Origin: Saksenaea vasiformis B4078
Taxonomy: Eukaryota > Mucoromycota > Mucoromycetes > Mucorales > Saksenaeaceae
DNA length: 64,000 nt
NCBI GenBank assembly: GCA_000697055.1
Contig: JNDT01001812.1
Location: forward strand, 20,160-84,159
Direction: 5' to 3'
Position 1 is the first letter of the stretch, and the number at the start of each line of letters is the position of its first letter. The notes beneath the pieces were generated by a model. It searched no databases and was not told the DNA's origin. It saw only the letters and a program-made list of their open reading frames with translations. Shown here piece by piece: positions 47,476-59,415 of this stretch. A program made the translations under genes and the position numbers.

Positions 47476-49162
47476 AGACATGGTTAACTCTGAAGGGCGT
47501 GATGAACTGATATCATCACCGAGGACGCATGAAGAAACGCATGCGGAGCAAAGGAATGGTGCATGTCTCTCTTTAAGTACTCACCACATTGCTTATCTGG
47601 ACATCTTTTATGCTAGTTCAATACCATGATTTGTATCTTATTCTCCTATGCTGCGTTCATTCCGGAGGGAGATGCCACTATACTGCGTAGAAAAAGGCAT
47701 TTTCCAGCACAAAGTTTATGTGATGAAATGCCGAATAGTTTTAAGAGAGGACAAAAGTGTATAGAAGGTGCAGTAAATCCACCACCTGTAAGATAAAGCT
47801 TAACATTATGTTAATATAAGAAATGCTATCTAGTGCGTTTACGCTCAACAGAAAGCAATATTAAACTAACGAATAATCATATGCAAACGTTATATATGAC
47901 TTCTCGCTTTGGTTAGTCAATCTTGGAGATATTGAGTTGCAAATAACGATAGCTTGCTGTAGATGCAGAGATGGTGAAAGTGCGCAGCAATGGGAGGAAC
48001 CAAACGCACTTAAATGTCCCTGAGTCACCTGAACATCATGACCACCATTGTCGAGACACTGCACCCAAGCTATGTCTGCTTAATCAGGCAGCTCAGATCT
48101 CTCGATATTCCAGCTTCGATTTAAAATGATGTACAAATAATAAGTATTATTGTTCTGCTTACCTGCTCATGGCAAAGGCGTTCTCTGCAAATATGTTAAT
48201 CAAGCATCTATGGCTGAAGCCCCTAGTATTACAGTTGTACCAAGAACTCACTGCAGTGATATGGATAAAAATAAATGCATATTAATCAGATGCTGATCTG
48301 GATTCTGAGAAGGCTTCCTGATGAGATTTGTGTACAAGATCCCAAGCAGAATTTAGTGTTCCAACAATGACGCCAACGGAAGGGTGAAGTGTTGCTTAGA
48401 CGTTGACATTTTGACTTTTATAATGTCGAAGACGAGTCTACGGCTATCAGCAAGGAAAATTACGCTGATTGCTTGTCGTACATTCACAAACTCTCGCCAC
48501 CGGGACTTCGAAAATATAATAAATTAAGAATTGCCAAGACGGGATCATCCCAGTGGCACCGATGCCAAGAGAGAGAACAATGAAATTCCCTAGATCGTTG
48601 GATGGCAAGAAGGTTCGAGTACCTACGTATATGCAAGGTAACCATGATCAAACCGGATACTTAATGTCCTGCATAATGTCTGAGCTGGAAATGTGATCGG
48701 TCTTACGTAGGGTGAGAGTCGATCGCTTTATCGGAGATCGTTTTAGAATAGGAAGAAAGGTGTGGTCTTACAAGGAACGAAAAGCAGCAGGTAAAGCATT
48801 CCGCTAGGAGGAGTAGTTCATTTAACCGAGGGAAATGAGCCGTCAGGAGTAGTGACGCATTGAGTGTAACGAGGCAACTAGGGCAATGAGATGTTGTCAT
48901 GACATGTGGGCGATTTGGAGTAGAGCTGACGCAAGAGAAGATATTGGAGCGGCGCAAGTAGAATCCTTGGTTGAAAATGACGGATAACGTGGTCAATCTA
49001 GTTGTCACGCAAACATGGCAGTTGACTCTTTGAGAAACCAAGCCGCATAACTATTTTATTTAATTGGCACCATTGATTTACATCTTTCTTTTTATCTTCT
49101 TTTTTGTTATTGTTTGCATTGCATTGCATTTTATTTTATTTTACTTTCATACATATACAACA
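47476..49162. other. Gene-free stretch
   Basis: About 1.7 kb with no supportable gene; the frame at 48703-49041 is Cys-containing but matches nothing known. The last 100 bp is the T-rich leader of the Sel1 gene. Confidence 0.4.
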
Positions 49163-52100
49163 ATGGGAGCACAATCCAGTAAATCAACAAAATCCCGACA
49201 AAATACCTCCATTTACGATGAGAAAACTGGAAGTATTTCTTTGGATTTCTCCACTTATAATGAAAAGACATCACATCTCATCAAATATCACTTCGAACAT
49301 CAAAATATTTCGACTTCACTACCAAAGAGACCATTCGATTTTTTTACGCCTTCGCGCGCATCGCCACCACCATCCAATCGCTCTTCCACACTATCCTCGT
49401 CATCTGGTCTATTCTCTTGTCTATCTTCAACTCCGCCGTCATCCCTCTCCTCTGCCTCTTCTAAATATATAGCCGGTCACGTATTGGTTCCTGATCACGC
49501 TCACAGACTCTCTTCCTCGACATCATTATCGTCTGAAACCCGCCAACGTTATCACGCACAATTTCCTCCTCCTCCTTCTTCTTCCTGTACAGAAGATCTC
49601 ACAAAATCCGAAATTTATGCAGCGCTGGCAGAAGATGCAACCGTGAGTGGATCCATCGTAGCATGTGTATGGATGGCACAGTGCAAAATTCAAGGTTATG
49701 GGACGCCAATGAACGTCACTCAAGGCTTCAAAGAACTTTCGCTCCTTGCACAACAACGACAACGTATCGAAGCCTTCTATCCCTTGGCGGTTTGTTTCTA
49801 TCATGGACTCGGTACACTTCCCGATAAATCTACGGCGTACAGGTGGTTTGAACGCACGGCCCTGGAAGGTGAGACTTCATCCTACCTTACTCAAGCTACC
49901 GTCGCACTTGCGCAATTTCGGACCGGCTGGATGCTCGCAAAAGGGGAAGGTGTCACAGCCGATCCACAAAAATCGCTACAATATTTCCACCTAGCTGCTG
50001 CAAAAGATAATTGCCATGCACAGTATATGCTTGGGCTTTACTATCACCATGGTCTCCTCGTTGATCAAGTCGATTTAAAACGAGCAAAACGTTATTATGA
50101 ACGTGCAGCTCAACAAGGACTTACTGAAGCTCAGGCGATACTTGGCGTCCTACTGATTGACCATGTCGAATTTTTTGCCGACACAGCAACTTCCGCAGCA
50201 ATTGAAGGTCCCTCATTCGTTCTAGCTCGAAATAAATTGATGAAGGATGCGATCACCTGGCTTAGCAACGCAGCTGAACAAGTAAAAAAAAAAAGCAAAA
50301 GAAAAATTCCTCGAAATTCCTTTACTGATTAGAAACTTTTTTTATATTTATAGAACAACCCAAGAGCTCTTCTTAGATTGGGTGCTCTGTATGAAGAGGG
50401 TGAATGGTTACCTAAAGATGGAACGAAGGCATTCAGCTATTATAAATTAGCAGCAAAGATCGTTCGTCCCTCCGAACCAACGTATGCATTAGCACACTAT
50501 TTGGTTGGTATCAACTATCGTTTAGGTGACCTCGGTCAAAAGCAAGATAATGCACAGGCCCTTCACCATTTGACAGCCTCCGTCAGCACAGGTTATGCAC
50601 CCGCCCAACGTGCCCTTGGTCTGATGTATGCTGAAGGCATTGGCATTGAAAAAGACGAAGGACGAGCACACGCCTTGTTTACAGATGCTGCCATTCAAGG
50701 TGACATTCGTGCTCTGGGTTTATTAGCTAGTCGAACGCAACACGGTCGTGGTTGTACAATGAACAGCAAAATAGCCGTTGCTTTATTCGAAAAAGCTGCA
50801 AAATCTGGTTCCATAGCCGCGCAAGTCTCACTTGGAGAACTCTTTCATCGCCTCGGGCAGCATCGTCAAGCGTTTTCATGGTACAAACGTGCAGCAGAAT
50901 CAACAACAACGGAGGTTTCTATCAAAGCACGCTCTTCAGCTGTCGACTTCGACTTCGGTAGCCGTCGCCAACGCAATACCGCTCGTCTTATGGTAGCACG
51001 GTATCGACTCCATGGGTGGGGAAACCTTGACTTAAACCAACGTTGGGCCTTTGACGAACTGCTTGCATTGTCTGAAACGGAAAACTATGCAGACGCTCAT
51101 TACTGGGTTGGTGCATGCTATGAAGAAGGTGTGCCTGGCGTCGTCGACAAGGATCTTAGACAAGCTTTTGGTTACTATGAAAAAGCAGCGCACCAAGGGG
51201 ACGTCGATGGTCAATTTCAGGTTGCTTTGATGTTGGCCAACGGCACGCATGGACCAAGAAACATTGAACGTGCGTTTGCATGGTACACCAAAGCGGCTGA
51301 CCGCGGTCATCGCACGGCACAGTACAGTCTTGCTCTCTATTACGCCAAGGGAATTGCCCCTGTAAATATCGTGGACGCAGACAAAGCCAAGGCACTGTTC
51401 AAAGAAGCAGCCATCCAAGATCACACTGCCGCCATGGTCAGCCTCGCTAAACTACTGATGACGAAGGAGAGCTCACCTACTGATGTTCATGAAGGGCTTC
51501 GTTGGCTTCGCAACGCAGCTTCCAAGGGCGATACAGCTGGACTACGTGAGCTAGCAAATGCTTACGAATTGGGTTTGGGTACGACAACAGACAACACTCG
51601 TTATCAAGCCGGACTCCAGCTTTTGAAAAAGGCAGCGGAGAAAAATGATCCTCTGGCATGGTGCGCCATCGCACGCTATCATGAACATGGTTGGGCCGTC
51701 ACTGCCAACCTTCAAGAGGCCCTCGGGTGTCTGACAAAAGCCGAACAATTAGGTCACCCAGGGTAAGAGGACTTGCATGAGAGAAGAAATTTTATTTAAC
51801 CATATATATCCAGCGCTGGTCTGGCGATGGCTGAAATGTACGAACGGCAATCCATGTGGGATGCAGCTCTAGACAAATACAATCAGATTGTGCAAGTGCA
51901 TGGTCTATCGACTAAAATAGGATGGCATGCACGGCTAGGAAAAGGGCGTCTGATCCTGTTTCAAACCAAGGGATCGCTTAACGATTATAACGAGGTGCAT
52001 CTGTGGCTCCGGGAAATGGTCCAGCAGAACGTAAATAAAGAGGCTTCGATCGAACCGTTTGAAATGCTAGGTAAGATGAAAAGAACAACAGCAAGTCCGT

Positions 52101-54315
52101 ACTAATTTTTTTAGGCTTTTGTTGCGAACAGGGCAAAGGAACGGTCCAGGATATGAATGAGGCCATGATTTGGTACACAGCGGCCATCCAACAACAAACA
52201 ACTGGCAAGGTTGTATGGGTCCAGGAACGGGCACGTTTCCGTCTTGCCCGACTGTGTGTGGAACAATCGAAGCATGTGGAGGCGCTGCAGTACTTTCGAC
52301 AATTCCAGCCTATTCTTGATCAAATGAACCATGAGTCGCCTGAAACAAGACGTCAAGCACGTCAAGTGCGATATTATCTTGGTAGGTAAAACAGACATGT
52401 GCCAACCTATTTTCTAACATGTAACCCAAGGTTATTTGTTGTTGCATGGAAAAGGCGTTGCACGTGATGTTGAAGAAGCAAAAACATGGATGCGTCAGGC
52501 TGCCGATGAGGGGGAAGGCGCTGCATCGTACGAACTTGGATTACTTGCCGCCTCGGAAGACGACGATGAAGAATCCAAGACATGGTATGATCAAGGCATC
52601 TCTGCTGGTCACGCGGGTTGTATGCGCGAGTATGCTCTCCTTATCGAGCGAGAGCACCGATACGATTTGAATTGGGACAGCAGCGATACATTGGAGTTAC
52701 TGGAGCGAGCGGCTCAGTTGGGCGATATCGAATCGTTGGTTCAGTTAGGCATTGCACACGAGCGCGGTATGGGATGTACGTTAAAACCAGACGTGGTGAC
52801 AGCTTTGCGGTTTTACGTTCTTGCAGCCCAGCAGGGTCATGTGTCCGCCATGGTCAGAGCAGGCGACACTTTTCATGTCATGGGAAGACATTACGAAGCC
52901 GCTGCATGGTTTAAAAAGGCAACCATCCACCCACTGGCACAAGTGATGCTGGCTTCGTATCGGTTACAAGGCCGAGGAGGGATACTGAAAGATGAGAAGA
53001 AAGGATTCAACGAACTCCAGGAAGCAATCGGCGGTGAAAACAAGATAACGGACGCAAAGGCGCTGTCGATGGCATCTTTTCTTCTAGGCCAGTGTTACGA
53101 AATCGGCGTAGCCACATCCAAAGATCTAGCAAAGGCCAAACAATGCTACCGCCGAGCGATTTATGCAAATGACCATGCCGAGGCGATGTGGCGACTTGGT
53201 ATTCTATGCCGTGCAGAAAACGACGAAGCTGGAGCTTTAGAGTGGTACCGCCGTGCAGCAGAGAAGCACCATCACTGTGAAGCCCAGTTCCAGCTAGGTC
53301 TTGCTCATGCGGGTGGATTGGCTGGTTTGGAAGTAAATCTGGTGGCGGCCCGCAGGTACCTTACAAAGGCGGCCGATCAAGGCCATCCGATGGCCAAATA
53401 TGAACTTGGCAACGTACTTTGGCGGCAAGACGAGCATCAGAAAGCACTTCAATACTACGAGGCTGCTGCAAGTTTAAAGGTCGCACCTGCCCTGCGCGAG
53501 CTTGGCGATCGCTATCACAATGGTTTCTCGTCGCGATCAAGCAAAAGTGTCTGCGTCATCGTACAGAATTATAAACGCGCGTTCGCATTGTACTTTGACG
53601 CAGCACGGCTCGATGATGCTATGGCTGCGCTGATGGTTGGCACCTACTTCGAAGAAGGTTACTTGGACGAATTCGGGGTTGATCATGAACAGGCTTTGCA
53701 ATGGTATGAAAAAGCTTATCAGTTGGGATGTGGGTCCTTGGCTGAGCTGGCTGTCGGCAAACTCAGACACACAATGGCTGACGGTATTGCTGGCGACAAA
53801 GCGGATGACCTGCGAGAAGAGGCCTACCACTGGTTCGAGCGGGCGTCAACTACACAGCCTTCTGCCAAGGTGATGATGGCCCTTTACCATTTAAACGGTT
53901 GGGGTCACAAAGCTTGTGCTCCTACCAAAGGATTTGAGATGTTGCTACAAATTGCGGAGTCTGGTAGCAGCGAGGCCTTCATGGAGGTTGCCAAGTGTTA
54001 CGAAGACGGCAATGGTGTCGAGCGTGATCTGGCAAAAGCTTTGACATACTGGGAACTGGCGGCAGATATGGATGATGTCGATGCACTCATCCGTCTCGGC
54101 GAGTATTACGAATACGGTTTGAACGGACAAGTTGACATGATCGAAGCAAACAAGTACTATGCACGAGCCAAAAGCATAGGTAAGAAAAATTAGAGCTGTT
54201 TGTCTAAATAACCAACATATATCATAATGCAGGTACGGGTGGGCACCACGAGCGCAGCACAGCGTCCACACTATCTTCATCTACTTATTCTGCACGATCT
54301 TCATTTTCTTACTAA
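49163..54315 (+). CDS. Very large Sel1-repeat protein with N-myristoylation motif
   Basis: About 1627 residues. Exons: 49163-50281, 50354-51762, 51814-52070, 52115-52381, 52431-54179, 54233-54315. The start MGAQSSKS carries Gly2 and Ser6, the classic N-myristoylation context, so membrane anchoring is likely. Residues 2-150 are Ser/Pro-rich and disordered. From about residue 160 to the end it is a long solenoid of Sel1-like (TPR-related) repeats of about 36 residues, recognisable by A.Y.LG..Y..G and A..WY.KAA patterns, for example AQYMLGLYYHHG, AQRALGLMYAEG, ADAHYWVGACYEEG and EALGCLTKAEQLG. Such proteins are scaffolds; fungal examples include Hrd3 and the chitin synthase activator Skt5/Chs4. 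It is longer than those, lacks a membrane span, and has a Ser-rich tail. Partner unknown. Confidence 0.9.
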
Positions 54316-54386
54316 ACAATAGATTAACTTAATGTATTTTGTAACTTATTTGTATTTAACGAGAATACCTAATCTGTAACCATACA

Positions 54387-54392
54387 AATAAA
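54387..54392 (+). terminator. Poly(A) signal AATAAA after the Sel1 gene
   Basis: Canonical AATAAA about 72 bp after the stop codon at 54315, in sense orientation. Confidence 0.5.
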
Positions 54393-55096
54393 ACATCCTT
54401 GTGGCAGGATAACAAAGTCTTTCATTGTCATCCAGTGATGTTGGCGGTCGGAGCATCAGAGGACTTACATTTTGTCCTGGGCCATAGGACGAAGAATCTT
54501 CTATATATTTACGCAGGTTTACAGTCGCGGTCCAGATATTGTACCATACACGGCGTGTTTTTGCAAGCGAGCACAGAGTTTATCTCCAAGCTTTGTCCGT
54601 GTGAGCATGGGCGACACTTTCCGTGGTTCGTACCTCACAGCATAAACAGAATTGCGCTGTAAAATACGTATCGATTACGAAAATATAGTTGGCCTATAGA
54701 GAGTCATCAATTGATGTTGACCTGCCAAGTGTCCTTGTTAGCGTCTGTGGAAAGGTTTCTCATTTAAGATATCTAATGTTTGATTCTATAGGAGCTAGTA
54801 GTTTTCCTGTTACGTTTCCATAAGAGCTAGTGTTCCGTACGCGATAACAATGCTTCTTCACTCTTCGTCATTTCCATCGCTAGGAAAGGCTAGGACACAC
54901 TTCCGTTCAAACGTTTATCTATGAACGGCGAACTTTCAGGTGTTGGTATTGTATGACTTGGTGTGCACTGGAAGAAGATTATCTTAGCCAAGCAAAGATA
55001 GAAAGAATAACACTAAAAAGCGCCCTTGGTGAAAGAAGGTACGTGTTTGGGCGGATGACTCTATAAAATGTATCTCTTATTATGACCGTAGCAACC

Positions 55097-55159
55097 ATGC
55101 CGAATAAGAATGCGCAGGCCGAGAAGAAAAAACAAAAGGCAAAAAAAGCTTGGCGATAA
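55097..55159 (+). CDS. Short upstream ORF, Lys-rich
   Basis: ATG at 55097 opens a 20-codon frame (MPNKNAQAEKKKQKAKKAWR) with a TAA at 55157-55159, ending 21 bp before the main ATG at 55181. It is very basic. As an upstream ORF it could reduce translation of the main frame, or it could be a microprotein or chance. No database comparison was possible. Confidence 0.3.
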   Translation: MPNKNAQAEKKKQKAKKAWR

Positions 55160-55180
55160 TTTTTACTGTCTTTTTCTTAT

Positions 55181-56356
55181 ATGTCTAAAAAACTACACGA
55201 TTACTACTATGAATATACCTGTCCTCCATCCTCTGAATCATCTACATCGGCACCATCTGCGCCATCTGTCATAGAGATCACTTCTCCACCTCCATATGAA
55301 AATGTCATTCATTCATCTGGCCGTGCACCTCCGCCTCCTGCGAACAACCCCGGTTTAACAGGATATGTCCGTGATGACTCTGTTATCATCTCTGGTTTCG
55401 ATACCGTTCCAGAAAACACAGGTGATTACGATCCGAGCGAGCCTTTGCTGCAGCTGAGTGATGACGAGTATCGGGGACGTCCTCCTCCGCCCACCTATTC
55501 AATTTATCGGGCACCGTTTAAAGTACAGGAAGATGGTGTTATTTCTCGGGACGACCACCTCAATCATGACGGCGAAGCGTTAGCCCAGTTTTTATATCAA
55601 CATAACACACCACCAAAGATGAGTGTGCGATTTTATGGTACAATAGAACCATTATAAGCCAAACAAAGCTAACTTCTGCTTAGGGTTCCACGAAGAAACA
55701 CACTGGCGATCACGAACGTCACGCGATGATAACGGCAATCTAACGGAGGAGAGGGAACCGATAACACGAACGATTGAAGACTTTGACTTTCAAGTCGATT
55801 GCTCGAACGACGTGCTGCCAGTATGTCAAGGGGTCTATGTATTACCCGATCCTAAAACTGGCCAAGTCAAATCCGTACGTCAACTTTGTGATGATTACAT
55901 CCACGAAAACAACCAACTGAAGGAGCTTCAACTGACTAAAGTCGTCGAGTGGAATTATGCTGAACTGACCCAAGGTAATCACATAGCTGCGCAAATCAAA
56001 TCTGAACACTCGTCTTTTTACTTTTAGCATTAACGTCTGCTATCCAGGCATATGGCTATCGTCACCATATTCATATATCCTATGTGATGAAAAATTACAA
56101 AATTACTGTTAAGACAAGTTCCAGAATTTCGCGAATGGCTGATCATTGGTTTATTCGTCTACTGTTCTTTATGTCTTGTCTTTGGATCCTAGCATGGCCT
56201 TTTCTATGGATGTGGCGAAAGAAATTTGGTCACGCGTCCTTGAAAAGCCAATGGAATATGGCGATTACAGAGCGAGACTGGTACAATCGACATATTCAAC
56301 AAGTGCTTGGCAAAATCCCTCAACAACTGACTCCCTCCGTGCCATTTTTATTGTGA
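55181..56356 (+). CDS. Conserved fungal membrane protein with PY-type motifs, unknown function
   Basis: 358 residues; exons 55181-55637, 55684-55974, 56028-56356, phases consistent. The N-terminal 140 residues are Ser/Pro-rich with PPPY and PPPTY (candidate WW-domain or Rsp5-adaptor binding sites). A conserved block follows with FYGFHEETHW, TIEDFDFQVD and WNYAELTQ. A basic amphipathic stretch (MKNYKITVKTSSRIS) precedes one long hydrophobic segment at about residues 292-316 (WFIRLLFFMSCLWILAWPFLWMW). The C-terminus is short. The layout suggests a hairpin or single-pass endomembrane protein with a cytosolic N-terminus. I recognise the type from fungal genomes but know no function; ubiquitin-ligase adaptor activity is inferred only from the PY motifs. 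Confidence 0.78.
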
Positions 56357-56360
56357 TATC

Positions 56361-56366
56361 AATAAA
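56361..56366 (+). terminator. Poly(A) signal AATAAA just after the membrane-protein gene
   Basis: Canonical AATAAA starting 5 bp after the stop codon (TGA 56354-56356). A very short 3' UTR would follow if used. Confidence 0.35.
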
Positions 56367-57079
56367 TCATGATAATAGATAACCCATGCGCACATTGCGC
56401 GAATCGATTGCTAAGCTCGCGCTAGTGACTGAATATTAAGACATCAGCTATGTAAAATGATGTTATATAAACGTTACACCAGCGAACGCTCAGCTTGTCC
56501 GAGCAATGCAAACTATACGTAGCAGCTAGTGCACGGATGTTACTTTGGTCTTGTCTCACCACGAGATCTTGTAAGTGTCACACGACACTTCCTTGAGGGC
56601 TGGGGCTTAAGGAGGTGGCTAATGTTCTGTTTTGGGACAGTCAAGTCTCGATATGTAGACGAACACTTTCGTTTATCAAATGAAGAAAAGAATCCATTTA
56701 GGCAATATGGTTTCGAGGCGGAGGTCTTAGGATCTAAACAATAGACGGGAAACGTAAGTAAACCTACATGTACGGGGCAATTCAGGCACATAGTGGAATG
56801 CTTTTGAGAAGAACGGAGCCAAAGAGCATAGATCCGAAGGTATTCCATTTTCCCATTGTTCTCCGTATCCCTTGCTGCTGTAGGATGACCCATTAGATTT
56901 TGGCAAAGGTTGCCGTTCGTCCTTTTCCCACCGGTGCCATATAGGTTGCAGGACATTTGGTCAAAACTGTTATTTGTTCATCTGTTCTTATACATAATCA
57001 CCAGTCCTGAATTTTCCACTGTAATGGATAGCATCTCGTTGCATATTGTTTATTAAATGCATCTTTATGCTATTCTATG
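56367..57079. other. Gene-free stretch
   Basis: Open frames on both strands at about 56529-56956 overlap each other and match no family I know. Confidence 0.35.
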
Positions 57080-57570
57080 TAAATCTTGTGTCCATCAAGA
57101 GCCAGGTTTGCGCTAAATAAGGATGAAATATGTGATTATCAGTACATAAATTTGCGATAAAATAATGTTCCACTTACATCGACTTGGTCCCCAGATGGAC
57201 GCAAAATTTATTTGAGCAGCATAAAGTTTCATTCGCGGTTAGTAAATGAAAGATACTTTGATGCCACTCCACTTACCCACGAAGGGCATAGCTGCCCAAT
57301 GACAACAGCCTGCCCCGCATCTGGCGCGATGGGGGCGGCGGAGGAGATTATACTGACGCTTGCGCGCCAGGTTGGACGTTAGTGCCGTGCAGAGGACTTG
57401 AAGTGATACAACGTCTGGCGAGGTTCTGTAATGAGAGTTGAGTGAGGCTGCGCGTGACAACATTTACTTACCTGGTGGTGAACAATGGGCGAAACCACAA
57501 CCGAGACGGTTCGGGACAGAGGTCATGCAGAATAAAAAATAGACATAAAAACATGAGTAATCCTGCGCGT
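57080..57570 (+). repeat. Dispersed repeat family, copy D (most complete)
   Basis: Continuous copy of the repeat found at 4780, 7680-8020 and 45895/47155. Order of blocks: gtccatcaagagccaggttt, cttacatcgacttgg, gacgcaaaatttat, gttagtaaatgaaag, cagaggacttgaagtgatac, ctggcgaggttctg, gagacggttcgggacagagg, tcatgcag, aatagacataaaaacatgag. All copies are in the same orientation. No reverse transcriptase or transposase motif was seen inside it. Confidence 0.75.
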
Positions 57571-59415
57571 ATATAAACTGGCATCCTTACCAGGGATCTC
57601 TTTTTGGAAAATAGAGCCAAACAATTTATAGATGATTCATCCGTGCCTTTAAATACGGATCATTTTTGGATGAAATCTTTTCTAACCTTGAGACATTTTT
57701 ACTGCTTTCCGACAGAATATTGGGAAATCGATCACTGAAGTAACCTCAATGCAAAAATAATGTTCTTGCTTCAACGGAACGTTTGCCTTACCTTGGGACA
57801 TTTTTACTGCTTCCGGAAGAATACCGAAAAGCCATCGCTGAAGCATTTTAATGCAAAACTGAGGTTATTCAGGCGCGAACTATTTCTTGGATTAACGCAA
57901 ATGAACCACTTCTTCACGCCAAGATGCATCCCTCTCCAGTGCTAAAATTATTTGGCTTGAACATCTCATAATATTTATTGGACGCAAACGTGGATTCCAA
58001 ATCCAGTGTTTGTGCGAAACTGTGAGAAATCATGTCACAGGAGCTTTTGAGAACCGTTGTCAGTCTTAGTCTGTCATAAGAAAGGAATAGACGCGTGATT
58101 CATGTTAACTTCCTTTACTCTCCGCGAATATCTTTCTGTGTATATCCACGACAACTGTACTGACGATCTGTAGTTCCTCCACACTCCGCAAAGCAACGAA
58201 TGGTTTCACTGTTTGTTGATTTCCAAGTAGAATATCGAACCAGTTTCCTCGTCTGCTTCGACAGGATCTACACAGCCGCATCTGCACTTCCCTTTTATGT
58301 ATACAACACACCTCTCCTTTAAGTATATGCAAGTGATGATAGCGAACAAGTTTTAATGGGGGCATCGCATGCTAAATGGTAACATACATGCTATGCGAAC
58401 ATCGCCAAGTGTTTCATCATTCCTCCAAGGTCTTGTGTCACGACTGCCTCCCCAACGTTGCATTCGGCGATAATTTCAAATGCTTTGGCAAAACCTGATT
58501 TTTGATAATAAGTCCAAACTATTTGATTGCCGTCGAACTGGGACGCAGCACCTTGGCCCCATTGAGAAGTGTCATATTTGTGGTGAACAGTTATTGGAGA
58601 TCTATTGGCTGCCAAGGGACGTGGGCTATTTTCAAATGCAAAGCTTACGTAAGGCAAGTTATAAGAAGACTAAGGAGCATTTCCAACGTATGAAAAGAGG
58701 ATCATGAATACTGGACGTAAGCAGCGCATAAGTTATATCACGATCTCTTTGCATAAGTGGGAGATGCTGCTAAGACTGGAGCACGTATGCAAGTCCCAAA
58801 ACAAAAGTTCCCAATGTCCACGGTTGATGAATACCTCGGCCGTCAGTTTTGATCGGATGGCCTTGTTAATGAATTTCCAATTCTGCAGCAAATCTCAGAT
58901 ATGAGAACAATTGCCGTTAGGCGCCTTCAAAAGAATTCCATCCGTTGTTATTTTCAACGCATCAATGACAGGAAGAAGGCCTGGACCCCTTAAATGACGC
59001 TATAAAAGAAATGGAGCAATACAGGTCATAGAGGATCTAACTCAGACCTTCACCACTAGGTTTGTTCATGTGCATTGTAGAGCAACCTCAAGCTCCAGTA
59101 TTAATGCTTAGCAACAACCGCTAAGACACGCTGTTTAACAATGATTCAAATGCCTACGAAGATCTCTTTCACATCGTTCTCGTAACGCTTAAATAGAAGG
59201 GATAATATCAACTACATCGATGGCGTGCGACTCAAAGGCAGTGGTAAATACGTATATTACAATACCTAATTTTTATTCGAACAGAACAACTCCAGTCATG
59301 TCCGAATAAAACCGGTAAACTTGTTTATGAGATTTGCCTTCTGCACATACAAATAAAAAAGAAGAGGGAGAGGGAGAATAGAAAGAAAATGTTCTATATA
59401 AAATATATAAGGAAA
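57571..59415. other. Gene-free stretch with one imperfect tandem repeat
   Basis: No supportable gene. The minus-strand frames at 58105-58365 and 58391-58657 and the plus-strand frame at 58480-58707 are unrecognised. The 3' end of the surface-protein gene points into this stretch. Confidence 0.4.
57682..57858 (+). repeat. Imperfect tandem repeat, two units about 105 bp apart
   Basis: Unit 1 begins at 57682 and unit 2 at 57787. Both contain accttg, gacatttttactgctt, a diverged middle with gaat, atcgctgaag or atcactgaag, and aatgcaaaa. Both units are followed by a Leu/Phe-coding context, but no gene is evident. Confidence 0.7.

Larger units (their letters stand above)
54316..55180. other. Intergenic spacer
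   Basis: Holds the Sel1 gene 3' UTR with a poly(A) signal, then roughly 700 bp without a gene, then the leader of the membrane-protein gene with a short upstream ORF. Confidence 0.4.
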
